Positions 37,363-46,866 of a stretch of DNA of 64,000 bases are shown piece after piece. Where the stretch lies: positions 124,001-188,000 of the forward strand of contig CANGIY010000004.1 of the NCBI GenBank assembly GCA_947454235.1, in the 5' to 3' direction. Under the pieces are notes generated by a model. That model did no database searches, was not told where the DNA came from, and saw only the letters and a program-made list of their open reading frames with translations. The stretch is from Chitinophagaceae bacterium. Its GTDB lineage: Bacteria; Bacteroidota; Bacteroidia; Chitinophagales; Chitinophagaceae. A program made the position numbers and the translations under genes. Positions within the stretch are counted from its first letter, which is position 1; each line of letters begins with the position of its first letter.

Positions 37363-38118
37363 ATGCAATCTCATAAAGACTCCAATCCGGCTGCAAAGAT
37401 AATGCCAGATGCTACATCTGGACTGAATAAGAAAGAGCAGGTCGCCCAAATGTTCAATAATATTGCAGAAAATTATGATTTTTTAAACCATTTTCTGTCT
37501 TTAGGTATCGATAAAGGGTGGCGCAAGAAGGCAATTAAAGAAGCTAGCTCGGTAAACCCGACTAAAATTCTTGATGTTGCTACGGGAACCGGGGACCTTG
37601 CAATTGCTGCCAGCGAGCTGCGCCCCGAAAAAATTGAGGGTATAGATATTGCCGACCAAATGCTGGAAATTGGCAGAAAGAAAATCGCAGAACGTGATTT
37701 AGCGAAAATGATTGAATTGCAAACTGCCGATAGCATTTCTATTCCTTTCTCCAACAATACTTTTGACGTGGTGATGTGCGCTTATGGTGTGCGCAACTTT
37801 GAATTTCTGGAAGATGGGTTGAAAGAAATGTCGCGTGTTATGAGGTCGGGTGGTAAACTGGTAATTCTTGAGTTTTCCAAACCTACAACATTTCCGGTAA
37901 AACAAATGTTTGGGTTGTATTTTAAATTCGTACTTCCATTGCTTGGTAAAGTGTTCAGTAAGCACAACAGGGCTTATGCTTACTTGCCTGAATCGGTAAA
38001 AGCGTTTCCTCAAGGTGCTGAATTTTGCGGCATTCTTGAGCGTTGTGGTTTTGTAAAGGCGCATGCACGTCCTTTGACGTTTGGAATCACTTCCCTTTAT
38101 ACTGCCTACAAGCCATAA
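37363..38118 (+). CDS. ubiE: Demethylmenaquinone/ubiquinone methyltransferase
   Basis: This class I SAM methyltransferase carries out the C-methylation that turns demethylmenaquinone into menaquinone. In menaquinone-using Bacteroidota it is usually called MenG/UbiE. Motifs are MFNNIAENYDFLNHFLSLGID (residues 30-50), the SAM loop LDVATGTGDLA (70-80), and VMCAYGVRNFEFLEDGLKEM with VILEFSKP downstream. I chose ATG 37363 (251 residues), because the open frame upstream runs antisense into engB and adds nothing family-like. Confidence 0.94.
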   Translation: MQSHKDSNPAAKIMPDATSGLNKKEQVAQMFNNIAENYDFLNHFLSLGIDKGWRKKAIKEASSVNPTKILDVATGTGDLAIAASELRPEKIEGIDIADQMLEIGRKKIAERDLAKMIELQTADSISIPFSNNTFDVVMCAYGVRNFEFLEDGLKEMSRVMRSGGKLVILEFSKPTTFPVKQMFGLYFKFVLPLLGKVFSKHNRAYAYLPESVKAFPQGAEFCGILERCGFVKAHARPLTFGITSLYTAYKP

Positions 38119-38208
38119 GTTACATTCTTAATTGAGTGTTTTGATGAAGTGAATGGAGATATGGCGCATAAAATATAAATTTGAATTCTGACATACCTTT
38201 AGCTGTCC

Positions 38209-40161
38209 ATGCCTGTTTATTTCGATGCCGCGGGTAAACGAATTGACCTTGGTTCTGAATTAGGACGGGGAGGAGAGGGTATTGTCTACAACCTATATTA
38301 CTCCGATAACGTAGCTAAAATATTTAATACCCAGCCCGATGCCAGCCGTGTAGCAAAACTGAAGCAGATGGTGGCAATGTACAATGAAACAATTGCAACC
38401 TATGCAGCATGGCCTAAGTCACTGATTTTTGATGAAAATGGCGAGATGTGCGGATTTGAGATGAAACGCCTGGTAGGGTACGTACCGCTGCACATGTTGT
38501 TTTCACCTATGGACCGGAAACGACTTTTCCCCGAGCGCGGTTATAACTACCTTGTTCATGTAGCCCGAAATCTGGCAATTGCGTTTCATAAATTACACGA
38601 AAATGGATTGGTCGTGGGAGATGTCAATGAAGGCAATATTCTCATTAACAATAACGGTTTTGTAGCATTTATCGACTGCGATTCTTTTCAGATAAAAGAT
38701 GATGTAAGTGTATATTATTGCGAGGTAGGGGTGCCACGTTATACCCCGCCCGAATTACTATTGTTGGGGTCGTTCGAAAATGTATTGCGTACCCCCAATA
38801 CCGATAACTTTTCGATGGCTATTCTTATTTTTCAATTGTTGTTTTTGGGTAGGCACCCATTTGCCGGGCGCAACAAAACCCGCCGTGACATTGATGAAGA
38901 GACTGCCATCAGAGAAAAGGAATTTGCATATTCAACCACCAATCTCAAGAAAAAGCTTTCACCACCTAACGACAGTGTCAATATTGAATGGCTGAATAAG
39001 GAAATAGTGGATTGTTTTCACAGGGCGTTTGAAGGCGATGACCGACCTTCCGCTTCTGACTGGGCAAAAGCACTGGAAGGGCAAATAGCCAACTTGATAA
39101 CGTGCGAAGCATCAAAGAGCCACACATACCCAGAAAGTGCAGGCACTTGCCCATGGTGTCAGTTCAGGAGGTCCAAAGGCATTCGCTTTTTTCTGGATGA
39201 TGACCTGATAGATGTCAAAGCGCACTTTGGAGATATCGACGCCTTTGTAAATGGATTCAATCCTGATTCGATAGCGCTTGAAAAATGGGATGCACAAATT
39301 GACGTCAGCAGCGTTGTACCAACTATTTCACGCTCATCTTTACGAGCAGAACTCAGTTCAATGCGCAACAAATATTTGTTGCGTTTTGCTGCTACATGTA
39401 TTTTTAGTTTGTATTGGTTTTTGAATAAAAATGCCGATCACACAATAGGGTTCCTGCTTTGTGGGGTGTTTTCAGTGGTCACTCTTTACTTCTATAAAGT
39501 GACGTTCAGTCAATGGAAAGCCGGAGGGAAATATTATGTGAAGTACTCGCTTGAAAAAGATAAGTTTGATCTATTAATTGACGAATATAATCACCCTAAA
39601 GATTCCCGTTTATTTGGTGAAACAGCCAAAGAGCTGAAATCGAAAATTGAGCAATATAAAGCACTGCCATCTCGAATTCAGGAACTAAAAATACTTGCAG
39701 AACAGCAACTTTATCAGGAGCAATTGAATATTTACCTTGCATTATTCCTTATTGATACACACAATATCAACTCGATAGGTGAAACGCGCAAGGCTGCAAT
39801 GGCGCAGGCTGGAATCTTAACCGCGGCAGATGTGACTCAGTTAAAAACTGTAAAAGTACCGGGTATGGGGCCAAAGAATATACAAACCATGTTTGAATGG
39901 CAGCGGCAACTGGGAGAGGGATATGTTTATATTCCCGATTCGGTACACCATGACAAAGTGATGGAACGAATGGACGAGATTATTAAAAAAGAGCAACAAG
40001 CAATAGAGCAGGAGATTCGCAAAACCTACCAAAAACTCAATTTCATTAAATCCAATATTGCCGGAAAACGCCTGATACACGAGCGCGAAATAAGAGCATG
40101 CGCCATGAACGTTGCTCAGGCAAAAGCCAATCTCGACTTCATCAATAACATGAAGTTTTAA
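38209..40161 (+). CDS. YegI-like protein kinase with helix-hairpin-helix domain
   Basis: A Ser/Thr-kinase-like domain spans about residues 12-290: glycine loop GRGGEG (19-24), VAKIF with the likely ATP Lys (K37), catalytic loop GDVNEGNIL in place of HRDxxxxN, and DCD in place of DFG near 159. A Cys cluster with CPWC (about 299-320) suggests a zinc site. Two transmembrane helices lie at about 388-430. A helix-hairpin-helix (VKVPGMGPKNIQTMFEW) lies near 548-564, followed by a coiled coil. The total of 650 residues and the domain order match E. coli YegI-type kinases. These usually have PP2C and VWA partners, which are not next to it here. Its 3' end overlaps ispD by 4 nt, convergently. Confidence 0.8.
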   Translation: MPVYFDAAGKRIDLGSELGRGGEGIVYNLYYSDNVAKIFNTQPDASRVAKLKQMVAMYNETIATYAAWPKSLIFDENGEMCGFEMKRLVGYVPLHMLFSPMDRKRLFPERGYNYLVHVARNLAIAFHKLHENGLVVGDVNEGNILINNNGFVAFIDCDSFQIKDDVSVYYCEVGVPRYTPPELLLLGSFENVLRTPNTDNFSMAILIFQLLFLGRHPFAGRNKTRRDIDEETAIREKEFAYSTTNLKKKLSPPNDSVNIEWLNKEIVDCFHRAFEGDDRPSASDWAKALEGQIANLITCEASKSHTYPESAGTCPWCQFRRSKGIRFFLDDDLIDVKAHFGDIDAFVNGFNPDSIALEKWDAQIDVSSVVPTISRSSLRAELSSMRNKYLLRFAATCIFSLYWFLNKNADHTIGFLLCGVFSVVTLYFYKVTFSQWKAGGKYYVKYSLEKDKFDLLIDEYNHPKDSRLFGETAKELKSKIEQYKALPSRIQELKILAEQQLYQEQLNIYLALFLIDTHNINSIGETRKAAMAQAGILTAADVTQLKTVKVPGMGPKNIQTMFEWQRQLGEGYVYIPDSVHHDKVMERMDEIIKKEQQAIEQEIRKTYQKLNFIKSNIAGKRLIHEREIRACAMNVAQAKANLDFINNMKF

Positions 40162-40838
40162 CTGTTGCTATTCAGAAAGGTTTGAGCTATTATTAAATCT
40201 TCAGGGGTAGTTATTTTAATATTTTTCTTTTCGCCCTCTACTAAGTGTACAGTCCCTCCAAAAGCTTCAAGTACTGTAGCCTCATCAGTAAATTGTTCAG
40301 AAAAAGGTTGTTGAAACGCAGGTTTGATGATTTCAGTCTTGAAGGTTTGTGGTGTTTGAATTACCCTAATTGTGCTGCGGTCGACAGGGCGCGACTGCTC
40401 GCCATCAACTGCTCTTAAGCTTTCTGCTACGGGTATTGCAGGTATTGCACATCCTTGTTCAATGGTGGTTTGTAAACATCTGAAAATCATCGCTTTCGAA
40501 ATTATTGGGCGCGCAGCATCATGGACAAATACAATGCCATCTTCAGTAATTGCATTCAATCCATTTTGTACCGAATGAAACCTTGTTGCACCACCGGTTG
40601 TAGCAATTATATTGGTGTTTTCGGGTAAATGTTGTTTGAGTCGTTCCAGCCATTGCTGCATTCCCTCTGGTAGTACAACAATAATTTGAGCATCGGGCAT
40701 GGCTTGTACAAATGCATTTACAGTATGGTAAAGAACTGGTTTGCCGTTAATATCCAGGAACTGTTTTGGAGTTTCGGTGCCCATTCTAGTGCCTTTTCCT
40801 CCGGCTACTATCACTGCAAATTTCTTTATGTCCCCCAT
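40158..40838 (-). CDS. ispD: 2-C-methyl-D-erythritol 4-phosphate cytidylyltransferase
   Basis: IspD makes CDP-methylerythritol in the non-mevalonate isoprenoid pathway. The nucleotidyltransferase signature VAGGKGTRMGTETPKQF (residues 11-27) and VHDAARP (about 104-110) are intact. The length of 226 residues is normal. Its stop overlaps that of the YegI-like kinase gene by 4 nt. It is divergent from the DUF6150 gene, with a 47-nt gap. Confidence 0.95.
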   Translation of the reverse strand: MGDIKKFAVIVAGGKGTRMGTETPKQFLDINGKPVLYHTVNAFVQAMPDAQIIVVLPEGMQQWLERLKQHLPENTNIIATTGGATRFHSVQNGLNAITEDGIVFVHDAARPIISKAMIFRCLQTTIEQGCAIPAIPVAESLRAVDGEQSRPVDRSTIRVIQTPQTFKTEIIKPAFQQPFSEQFTDEATVLEAFGGTVHLVEGEKKNIKITTPEDLIIAQTFLNSNS

Positions 40839-40885
40839 ACGTTCTAATTTTATGTCGCTGAATACAACTGCAAAAAAACAACGTA

Positions 40886-41236
40886 ATGACTATAAGTAAA
40901 AAGATATTTTCTGCTTTGCTGCCTGTAATGTGTTTGGGCGCGTTTAAATCGGGCGCTCAAGTGGTTTTCTTGACTGAAAAGAAAAAAGAAGCACAGGTAA
41001 AAATATTTCAGACGCAATACAAACTGGAAGCTGATGTGGTAGTGTTTAAGACTCCTTTTATTGATAATGCAGTTGAAAATAAGGGCATTTGGTTTTTTAC
41101 AAAACACGAGGGTGAGTGCAATAAAATTATCACTTACACCAAAGAAAAACAACTTGCCGACCTGAAAGTTTATTTCACTAGCGACAAAAACGAAGCGGGC
41201 TGGATCAACAAAAAGAAAAAGTACATTATGAACTAA
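40886..41236 (+). CDS. DUF6150 family secreted small protein
   Basis: The protein has 116 residues, with a signal peptide of about 1-24 (MTISKKIFSALLPVMCLGAF, cleaved near GAQ). The mature part has the pattern of DUF6150: VVFLTEKKKEAQVKIFQT, then ADVVVFKT, GIWFFTK and IITYTKEKQLADLKVYFTSD. Function is unknown in the family. Its last 11 nt overlap the convergent acyltransferase gene. Confidence 0.75.
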   Translation: MTISKKIFSALLPVMCLGAFKSGAQVVFLTEKKKEAQVKIFQTQYKLEADVVVFKTPFIDNAVENKGIWFFTKHEGECNKIITYTKEKQLADLKVYFTSDKNEAGWINKKKKYIMN

Positions 41237-42362
41237 CGGCTTCGTTGGTTCCTGATTTTTCTGTGATGATTCTTTTGTTCATAAATGGCTTTTCTACAGT
41301 TAGGTAGAAGGCAACTGAAACGATTAAGATTGCCAATAGCAATGCTGCTGCGAAAACAGTATAACCTCCTATGCCATGTAATACAGTGCAATGCTTCATT
41401 ATTAGGTTGCCTACAAAAGAAATAATAGTGAAGTGCAGCAAGTAAATGCTGTAACATATGCCTCCGATGGTGGCTGTGACTTTATTGCCAATTGCTTTTT
41501 TGATGCTCGGGTTGCAAATGCATGTCAATAAAAATACCCCGACAAGTGGCGCGTAAGTAAGTTGAGTTAACCAGTTGAAGTGGATGGGTGTATAACACAG
41601 ATAACCAAACAATAGTGCACTGGCGGCAATCCACAATGGGTGGTGTAATTTCTCTATGGCTTTGTAATTGGCAAATAAATCAGCAGCAATCATCCCCGCA
41701 ATAAAAAACTGCCCATAACCATATATGTTTCGAAATACAGGAGATATATAGTTGGGTAACAATGCGCATACGGCAATCAGTAAACTCCAAACTAGATAAC
41801 GTACAGCTACATTTTGCCGGAACAATTTAAACAGTAAGGGCCCCAATAGATAAAATTGTATTTCAACCTCCAACGACCAAGCAACAGCGGTGATAATAGG
41901 CATGTGATGGTAAATTAGCCCATGAGCATAAAAGATGGACGCAGCGTAATGTTTCAGTTGTTCGGTGAGTCCCAGCCCATAAGGGTTAAGATTAAAAGCC
42001 AATTGCCCGAAGAAAATCAACGTTAGGGCGATGATGTAGGGCGGTTCAATTCTTGTAAGCCGTCGCAAATAATAGCTTCTGGCAGAGGGCGTCTTACCAT
42101 CTTTGTTTCTTGCAAATGGAAGTGAAACTATAAACCCACTCAATACAAAAAAGAACAACACCCCCTTGTTTCCATTCATCAACCATACAGAAATAAACCC
42201 ACCGGGTAATGCCAGCGCAGGTAATTTGGCAGTGATGTAACCATTTATGTGAAACAGTACAACGTACATAATGGCTATGAACCTAAACCCGTCAATTTCG
42301 GAGTAGTAGGTACCCGACGATGTTATTCGTCGAAGTTTGTTCCAAAATGTTGATTGTGCCAT
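41226..42362 (-). CDS. Acyltransferase family 3 membrane protein (OafA/YrhL-like)
   Basis: This integral membrane O-acyltransferase has about ten transmembrane helices. It starts in the family style with IDGFRFIAIMYVVLFHI (His near residue 38), followed by NGNKGVLFFFVLSGFIVSLPF, YYLRRLTRIEPPY and AVAWSLEVEIQFYLLGPL. Such enzymes acetylate surface polysaccharides or lipids. It has no C-terminal SGNH domain (378 residues). The substrate is unknown, and no sugar-biosynthesis cluster is adjacent. Confidence 0.9.
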   Translation of the reverse strand: MAQSTFWNKLRRITSSGTYYSEIDGFRFIAIMYVVLFHINGYITAKLPALALPGGFISVWLMNGNKGVLFFFVLSGFIVSLPFARNKDGKTPSARSYYLRRLTRIEPPYIIALTLIFFGQLAFNLNPYGLGLTEQLKHYAASIFYAHGLIYHHMPIITAVAWSLEVEIQFYLLGPLLFKLFRQNVAVRYLVWSLLIAVCALLPNYISPVFRNIYGYGQFFIAGMIAADLFANYKAIEKLHHPLWIAASALLFGYLCYTPIHFNWLTQLTYAPLVGVFLLTCICNPSIKKAIGNKVTATIGGICYSIYLLHFTIISFVGNLIMKHCTVLHGIGGYTVFAAALLLAILIVSVAFYLTVEKPFMNKRIITEKSGTNEAVSS

Positions 42363-42450
42363 AGGGTGTAAAGTTAATAGTTGCCCCCTGTATTTAGATT
42401 TTGGCGAATGTGCAATACTTTTTTAATGAATTGCCCGTTTAACTTTTTGT

Positions 42451-43791
42451 ATGAAAAATAGTCTTAAATTTGTTTCAAATCACCAACAAGTAATGAAGCG
42501 TTTTGTCTTACCATTTTTTACAGGCATTTTGGCAACATTTGGTGCCCATGCGCAACATGTTACTACAGTTGCCGGCAATGGTTTCAATGCGCAGGATTTG
42601 ATGGGACTTGATGCGGTTCAAAAATCGTTCAATAGCCCGTGCGATATTGCATTCGACAAGAAAGGTACAATGTATATCGCTGATTGGTACAATGCTGTTA
42701 TTAAGAAAATGGAACCGGGCAAACCTGTAACAATTTTTGCCGGTACCGGTGTTCCGGGATATTCTGGTGATGAGGGTCCCGCAACGTCAGCTCAAATAAA
42801 TTATCCAGCTTCAATAGCAGTTGACACAAATGGCAATGTCTATGTCGCAGATGTTTACAATAACAGGGTGCGCAAAATAGATACTTTTGGTATCATGCAC
42901 ACTTTTGCGGGTAATGGCACTGTGCATTACGAGGGCGATGGTGAAATTGCTTTTATGGCCTCACTACACTACCCATGCGGTTTGGCTACTGACAAAAAAG
43001 GCAATGTATATATTGCCGATAAATACAATCATGCTATAAGAAAGGTAACTGCTGATGGTAATATGTACACCGTAATTGGTGAAGCTGTTCCCGTGGCGAT
43101 GGAAAAGCAAATCCTGCTCAAAGAAGAAATTAAATATGAGCCGGTTAGGTTGGCAGTGAATGACTCAGGTGAGGTGTTTTTCTCAACTGAAGATAATAAA
43201 ATTCAAAAAGTTACGTCAAAAGGCAATGTTGTTACGATTGCAGGTACCGGAAAGGCGGGCTACTATGGCAATGGTGGTGCTGCAACTACGGCTCAATTGA
43301 ATCACCCAACAGCTATTTGCCTTGATGGTGGTAACAACTTGTATTTTTCTGATTTAGGTAATAACTGCATTAGGATGGTGACAAAAGATGGCACCATAAG
43401 AACAATTGCCGGAAACACACACGATGGTTTTTACGGTGATGGTGGTCCTGCTACCGATGCGGAATTGAATAACCCGAATGGAGTTGCGATAGGCAACGGC
43501 GGTAGTTTGTATTTTGTTGATGGCGGAAATCAACGAGTGAGAAAACTTTATACACCAGCCAAACCAACCCCTAAAAAACAACCTGAAGTTGTTGCGAGTA
43601 CTAAGATCGGTCGTTTTACTATAAATTTAGAGACTAATCCTGATGCTCACTATACCGCACCTGCATTCAATAATTTGGGTGGCGCAAATACAGTACCCGC
43701 GGCACCGGCTTCAACCTACCACATAGGCGGTTCAAGTGGAGGAGGGGTGTCAGCGCCAAAACCTACAGTGAACAAGGGCAAAGCCAATTAA
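42451..43791 (+). CDS. Secreted NHL-repeat beta-propeller protein
   Basis: The frame opens at 42451, but an internal ATG at 42493 gives a cleaner signal peptide (MKRFVLPFFTGILATFGAHA, then Q). NHL-type repeats follow from about residue 38 to 365, each with an AGTGxxGYxGDGGPATxAQLNxP segment and GNxYxADxxNxxxRKI. Such propellers bind proteins, RNA or sugars. The last 80 residues are Pro/Gly/Ala-rich and of low complexity. There is no T9SS sorting domain. A hairpin terminator follows. Confidence 0.85.
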   Translation: MKNSLKFVSNHQQVMKRFVLPFFTGILATFGAHAQHVTTVAGNGFNAQDLMGLDAVQKSFNSPCDIAFDKKGTMYIADWYNAVIKKMEPGKPVTIFAGTGVPGYSGDEGPATSAQINYPASIAVDTNGNVYVADVYNNRVRKIDTFGIMHTFAGNGTVHYEGDGEIAFMASLHYPCGLATDKKGNVYIADKYNHAIRKVTADGNMYTVIGEAVPVAMEKQILLKEEIKYEPVRLAVNDSGEVFFSTEDNKIQKVTSKGNVVTIAGTGKAGYYGNGGAATTAQLNHPTAICLDGGNNLYFSDLGNNCIRMVTKDGTIRTIAGNTHDGFYGDGGPATDAELNNPNGVAIGNGGSLYFVDGGNQRVRKLYTPAKPTPKKQPEVVASTKIGRFTINLETNPDAHYTAPAFNNLGGANTVPAAPASTYHIGGSSGGGVSAPKPTVNKGKAN

Positions 43792-43824
43792 TTCTTCTAT
43801 TTTTGATTGTTGATAAAAAAATTT

Positions 43825-43860
43825 AAAGTCCTGCTATAAAGCAGGACTTTGGTTATTTTT
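43825..43860 (+). terminator. Hairpin terminator after the NHL gene
   Basis: A perfect 10-bp stem AAAGTCCTGC/GCAGGACTTT (43825-43834 with 43841-43850) with a 6-nt loop is followed by a T-rich stretch ending in TTTTT. It separates the NHL gene from the signalling cluster. Confidence 0.75.
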
Positions 43861-43888
43861 GTAACAGGTATAAAATTTGTAAAGGCGC

Positions 43889-45292
43889 ATGTCAGGTGAA
43901 AAAAATGGAAAAATCTGGGTTATAGACGATGATACCGACCTGTGTTTATTACTGAATAAATTTTTGGTGCGCAATGGGCATGAAGCAGAAGTGTTCTATT
44001 CGGGTAAGAAAGCGCTCGATCAATTACAGCACGCAGCACCCGATTTGGTGATTTGTGATTTTCGCCTTAATGATATTACAGGAGCTGAATTTCTGAAATC
44101 GGCGTTGGAATTACACCCAGGGCTGCCTGTGATGATTTTAACCGGGTACAGCGATGTGAAAAACGCCGTACAAATAATGAAGGCGGGTGCTTTTGATTAT
44201 ATCACCAAACCTGTTGTGCCTGAAGAACTGTTGTTGCTCATTCAAAAAGCGCTTGATTCCAGTAAAACAGAAGTGCATCTAGTTGCCCACACAACGAAAC
44301 AGAAGCACGAGCAAGAAACAGTAGATTGGTATCTCGCCGGTGCAAGTGAAAGGTATCGTAAAATCATGCGCCAGATTGACCTTGTGGCACCCACCAATTT
44401 GAGTGTGATTATATACGGTGAAAGCGGCAGCGGTAAAGAAGCTATTGCCCGAAAAATCCATGAACAAAGTCAGCGCTCAAAAAAGCCATTTGTAGCAATA
44501 GACTGTGGTGCACTTACTAAAGAAATTTCAGGCAGTGAGCTGTTTGGGCATGAAAAAGGTGCTTTTACAGGTGCAACTGTACAAAAAATGGGTAGCCTTG
44601 AAACTGCCGACGGCGGAACTGTTTTTCTGGATGAAATTGGGAATTTGCCTTATGAAATTCAGGTATCGCTGTTACGCGTTGTTCAAGAGCGGAAAATAAG
44701 AAGGGTAGGCGGTGTTAAAGATATTCACCTGGATATAAGAATTATTGTGGCGAGCAACGAGCCACTCAAACAGCTTACAGGGCAAGGTAAATTCAGGGAA
44801 GATTTGTACCATCGGTTCAATGAGTTTAGTATCGATGTGCCACCGCTGCGCGATAGGGGTGAAGATATCGCAATTTTTGCCCTCGCTTTTCTGAAGCAAG
44901 CAAACGCTGAGTTAGGTAAACATGTGCAGGGCTTTGATATTGAAGTACTCAGGATTTTTGAACAATACAAGTGGCCGGGTAACTTACGTGAACTTAAAAA
45001 TACTATAAGAAGGGCTGCACTGCTTTGCGATAGACCGCAAATAGGTGTTGAGCATCTTCAGAATGAATTATTGAGTGTAGATAGCTTAAAATCAACAGGT
45101 ATAAATCAATTTTCGGCACCTGCAATTGGTAAACAGGCTCTTAAAAATGCCAACATCGATGCCGAGTATCAGGTTATTTTAGATGCACTTGCCAAGGTGA
45201 ATTATAATAAAAGTGAAGCAGCCAAGCTGTTGGGTGTTGACAGAAAAACGATTTATAACAAACTACGCCAATTTGAAAATATTAAGAAGTAA
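43889..45292 (+). CDS. Sigma-54-dependent response regulator (NtrC/AtoC family)
   Basis: The receiver domain spans about residues 8-125 (VIDDDTDLCLL, phospho-Asp in DLVICDFRLND). The AAA+ sigma-54 interaction domain spans about 150-385, with Walker A GESGSGKEA near 174, GAFTGA near 224 and Walker B GTVFLDEIG. A Fis-type helix-turn-helix ends the protein (NKSEAAKLLGVDRKTIYNKL). All elements for contact with RpoN are intact. It is directly followed by a PAS histidine kinase (2-nt gap), its likely cognate sensor. Confidence 0.95.
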   Translation: MSGEKNGKIWVIDDDTDLCLLLNKFLVRNGHEAEVFYSGKKALDQLQHAAPDLVICDFRLNDITGAEFLKSALELHPGLPVMILTGYSDVKNAVQIMKAGAFDYITKPVVPEELLLLIQKALDSSKTEVHLVAHTTKQKHEQETVDWYLAGASERYRKIMRQIDLVAPTNLSVIIYGESGSGKEAIARKIHEQSQRSKKPFVAIDCGALTKEISGSELFGHEKGAFTGATVQKMGSLETADGGTVFLDEIGNLPYEIQVSLLRVVQERKIRRVGGVKDIHLDIRIIVASNEPLKQLTGQGKFREDLYHRFNEFSIDVPPLRDRGEDIAIFALAFLKQANAELGKHVQGFDIEVLRIFEQYKWPGNLRELKNTIRRAALLCDRPQIGVEHLQNELLSVDSLKSTGINQFSAPAIGKQALKNANIDAEYQVILDALAKVNYNKSEAAKLLGVDRKTIYNKLRQFENIKK

Positions 45293-45294
45293 AC

Positions 45295-46866
45295 ATGAAA
45301 AACCAACCCTTGTTACATAGTGAAGGTAAAACCGATAAGTCTCAACAAATAGAATTGCTGTCGATACACGACTTGCCGGTGATGGCGGTATTGATTGATG
45401 AACTGTACAATATACAGTACGCTAACAATCAGTTTCGTCATGTGTTTTGTAAACACTCTGAAAATGAAGGATGGGAGAACTGTAATTTTTTAAACAAAAT
45501 AGACCCTTGGCAATTAGACAGGTTTAAGCATCATTTGCTTTCAAGTAACATCAGTGGCGCATCGTATTCTGGTTATGCGATGTACAAGCTCAGGGAAGTG
45601 TCCGGAAATGTGAGACAATATAACATCATTATAAGTCCGTCAGTTCAGTCAGAGTTTAAAGGATATTCAATAGCTATGTATCCTGACAATTCAATGTGGG
45701 AGCAACCTTTTGCATCACTCGATGCACGTGAAATGTTTTTAGAGCAATTTCAAAATGAAAATTTTGGCACTTTTGAAAAAATTATTGGGGTTGACAAGTC
45801 ATTTTGGTCTGACGGTTTATATAAAATATTTGAGATAGACCCTTTGAAGACAGAAGTGTCTATGAATTTCTTTTTGTCAACCGTACATCCATTTGATGTT
45901 GAACGTGTTGAGAGAATGACACACGAGGCAATTAAAACCGATAAAATTCTAGATTTTGAGTACCGGATTATTACTCCTGCATTGAAAATAAAGATACTCC
46001 ATGCGTTTTGCAGAACCATACAAATAACGAATCCTCACGGCAAAAAGTTTATAGGAAGTATTAGAGATGTAACCGCCCAACGTGCTATTGAGCAAGATTT
46101 GAACAAGAAGATGGAAGAGTTGTACCAGTCGAACCGAGAACTGGAAGATTTTGCGTTTGTGGCGAGCCACGACCTTCAGGAGCCTTTAAGAAAAATCGCC
46201 ACTTTTGGCGGGATGCTCCAGGAAAAAGCTAAAGCAAATTTGGGTGAAAACGGTCAATTTTATCTATCCCGGCTATTGGCTTCCGCTGAAAATATGAAGG
46301 TGTTAATTGACGATTTGTTAGAATTCTCTCGCGTTTCTAAAGTCAAAGACCAATTTGAGAGAACCGACCTGAACCTCATGTTGAAGATTGTAAAAACAGA
46401 TTTGGAACTGAATATATACGAATCTAAAGCGCAGCTCACAATAGGAATATTGCCTACGATTGAGGCGATTCCTTCTCAAATGAAGCAGCTATTCACTAAT
46501 ATTATTGGGAATGCCCTCAAGTTCAGTACAACCAGGCAAGAACCAATTGTGAAAGTAGAAAGTGAATTGCTGTCAACGAGTGAAAAGCTTTTGTTGGGCT
46601 TGGTGAGTGCCGACAACTATTACAGTATTACTATTACTGATAATGGCATAGGGTTTGACAACAAGTTTGCAGAACGGATTTTTAAAGCCTTTCATCGATT
46701 GCATGGGAAGGCTGAATATCAAGGTACAGGTTTGGGTTTGGCCATTTGCAAAAAGATTGTGGACCACCATCATGGTGTGATATCAGCACAGGGAAAGGTA
46801 GGTAACGGAGCTGTGTTTACAATTGTACTACCTGAAATTCAAAGAATCACACAACATGACTTCTAA
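45295..46866 (+). CDS. PAS-domain sensor histidine kinase
   Basis: This 523-residue protein has no transmembrane helix, so it is a cytoplasmic sensor. PAS-like regions lie at about 20-130 and 150-260 (ending IGSIRDVTAQRAIEQ). A coiled linker and HisKA region follow, with phospho-His in FVASHDLQEPLRK (about residue 291). The HATPase domain has LFTNIIGNALKFS, ITDNGIGFD and GTGLGLAICKKIVDHHHG. It follows the sigma-54 activator by 2 nt and overlaps the next gene by 11 nt. Confidence 0.92.
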   Translation: MKNQPLLHSEGKTDKSQQIELLSIHDLPVMAVLIDELYNIQYANNQFRHVFCKHSENEGWENCNFLNKIDPWQLDRFKHHLLSSNISGASYSGYAMYKLREVSGNVRQYNIIISPSVQSEFKGYSIAMYPDNSMWEQPFASLDAREMFLEQFQNENFGTFEKIIGVDKSFWSDGLYKIFEIDPLKTEVSMNFFLSTVHPFDVERVERMTHEAIKTDKILDFEYRIITPALKIKILHAFCRTIQITNPHGKKFIGSIRDVTAQRAIEQDLNKKMEELYQSNRELEDFAFVASHDLQEPLRKIATFGGMLQEKAKANLGENGQFYLSRLLASAENMKVLIDDLLEFSRVSKVKDQFERTDLNLMLKIVKTDLELNIYESKAQLTIGILPTIEAIPSQMKQLFTNIIGNALKFSTTRQEPIVKVESELLSTSEKLLLGLVSADNYYSITITDNGIGFDNKFAERIFKAFHRLHGKAEYQGTGLGLAICKKIVDHHHGVISAQGKVGNGAVFTIVLPEIQRITQHDF

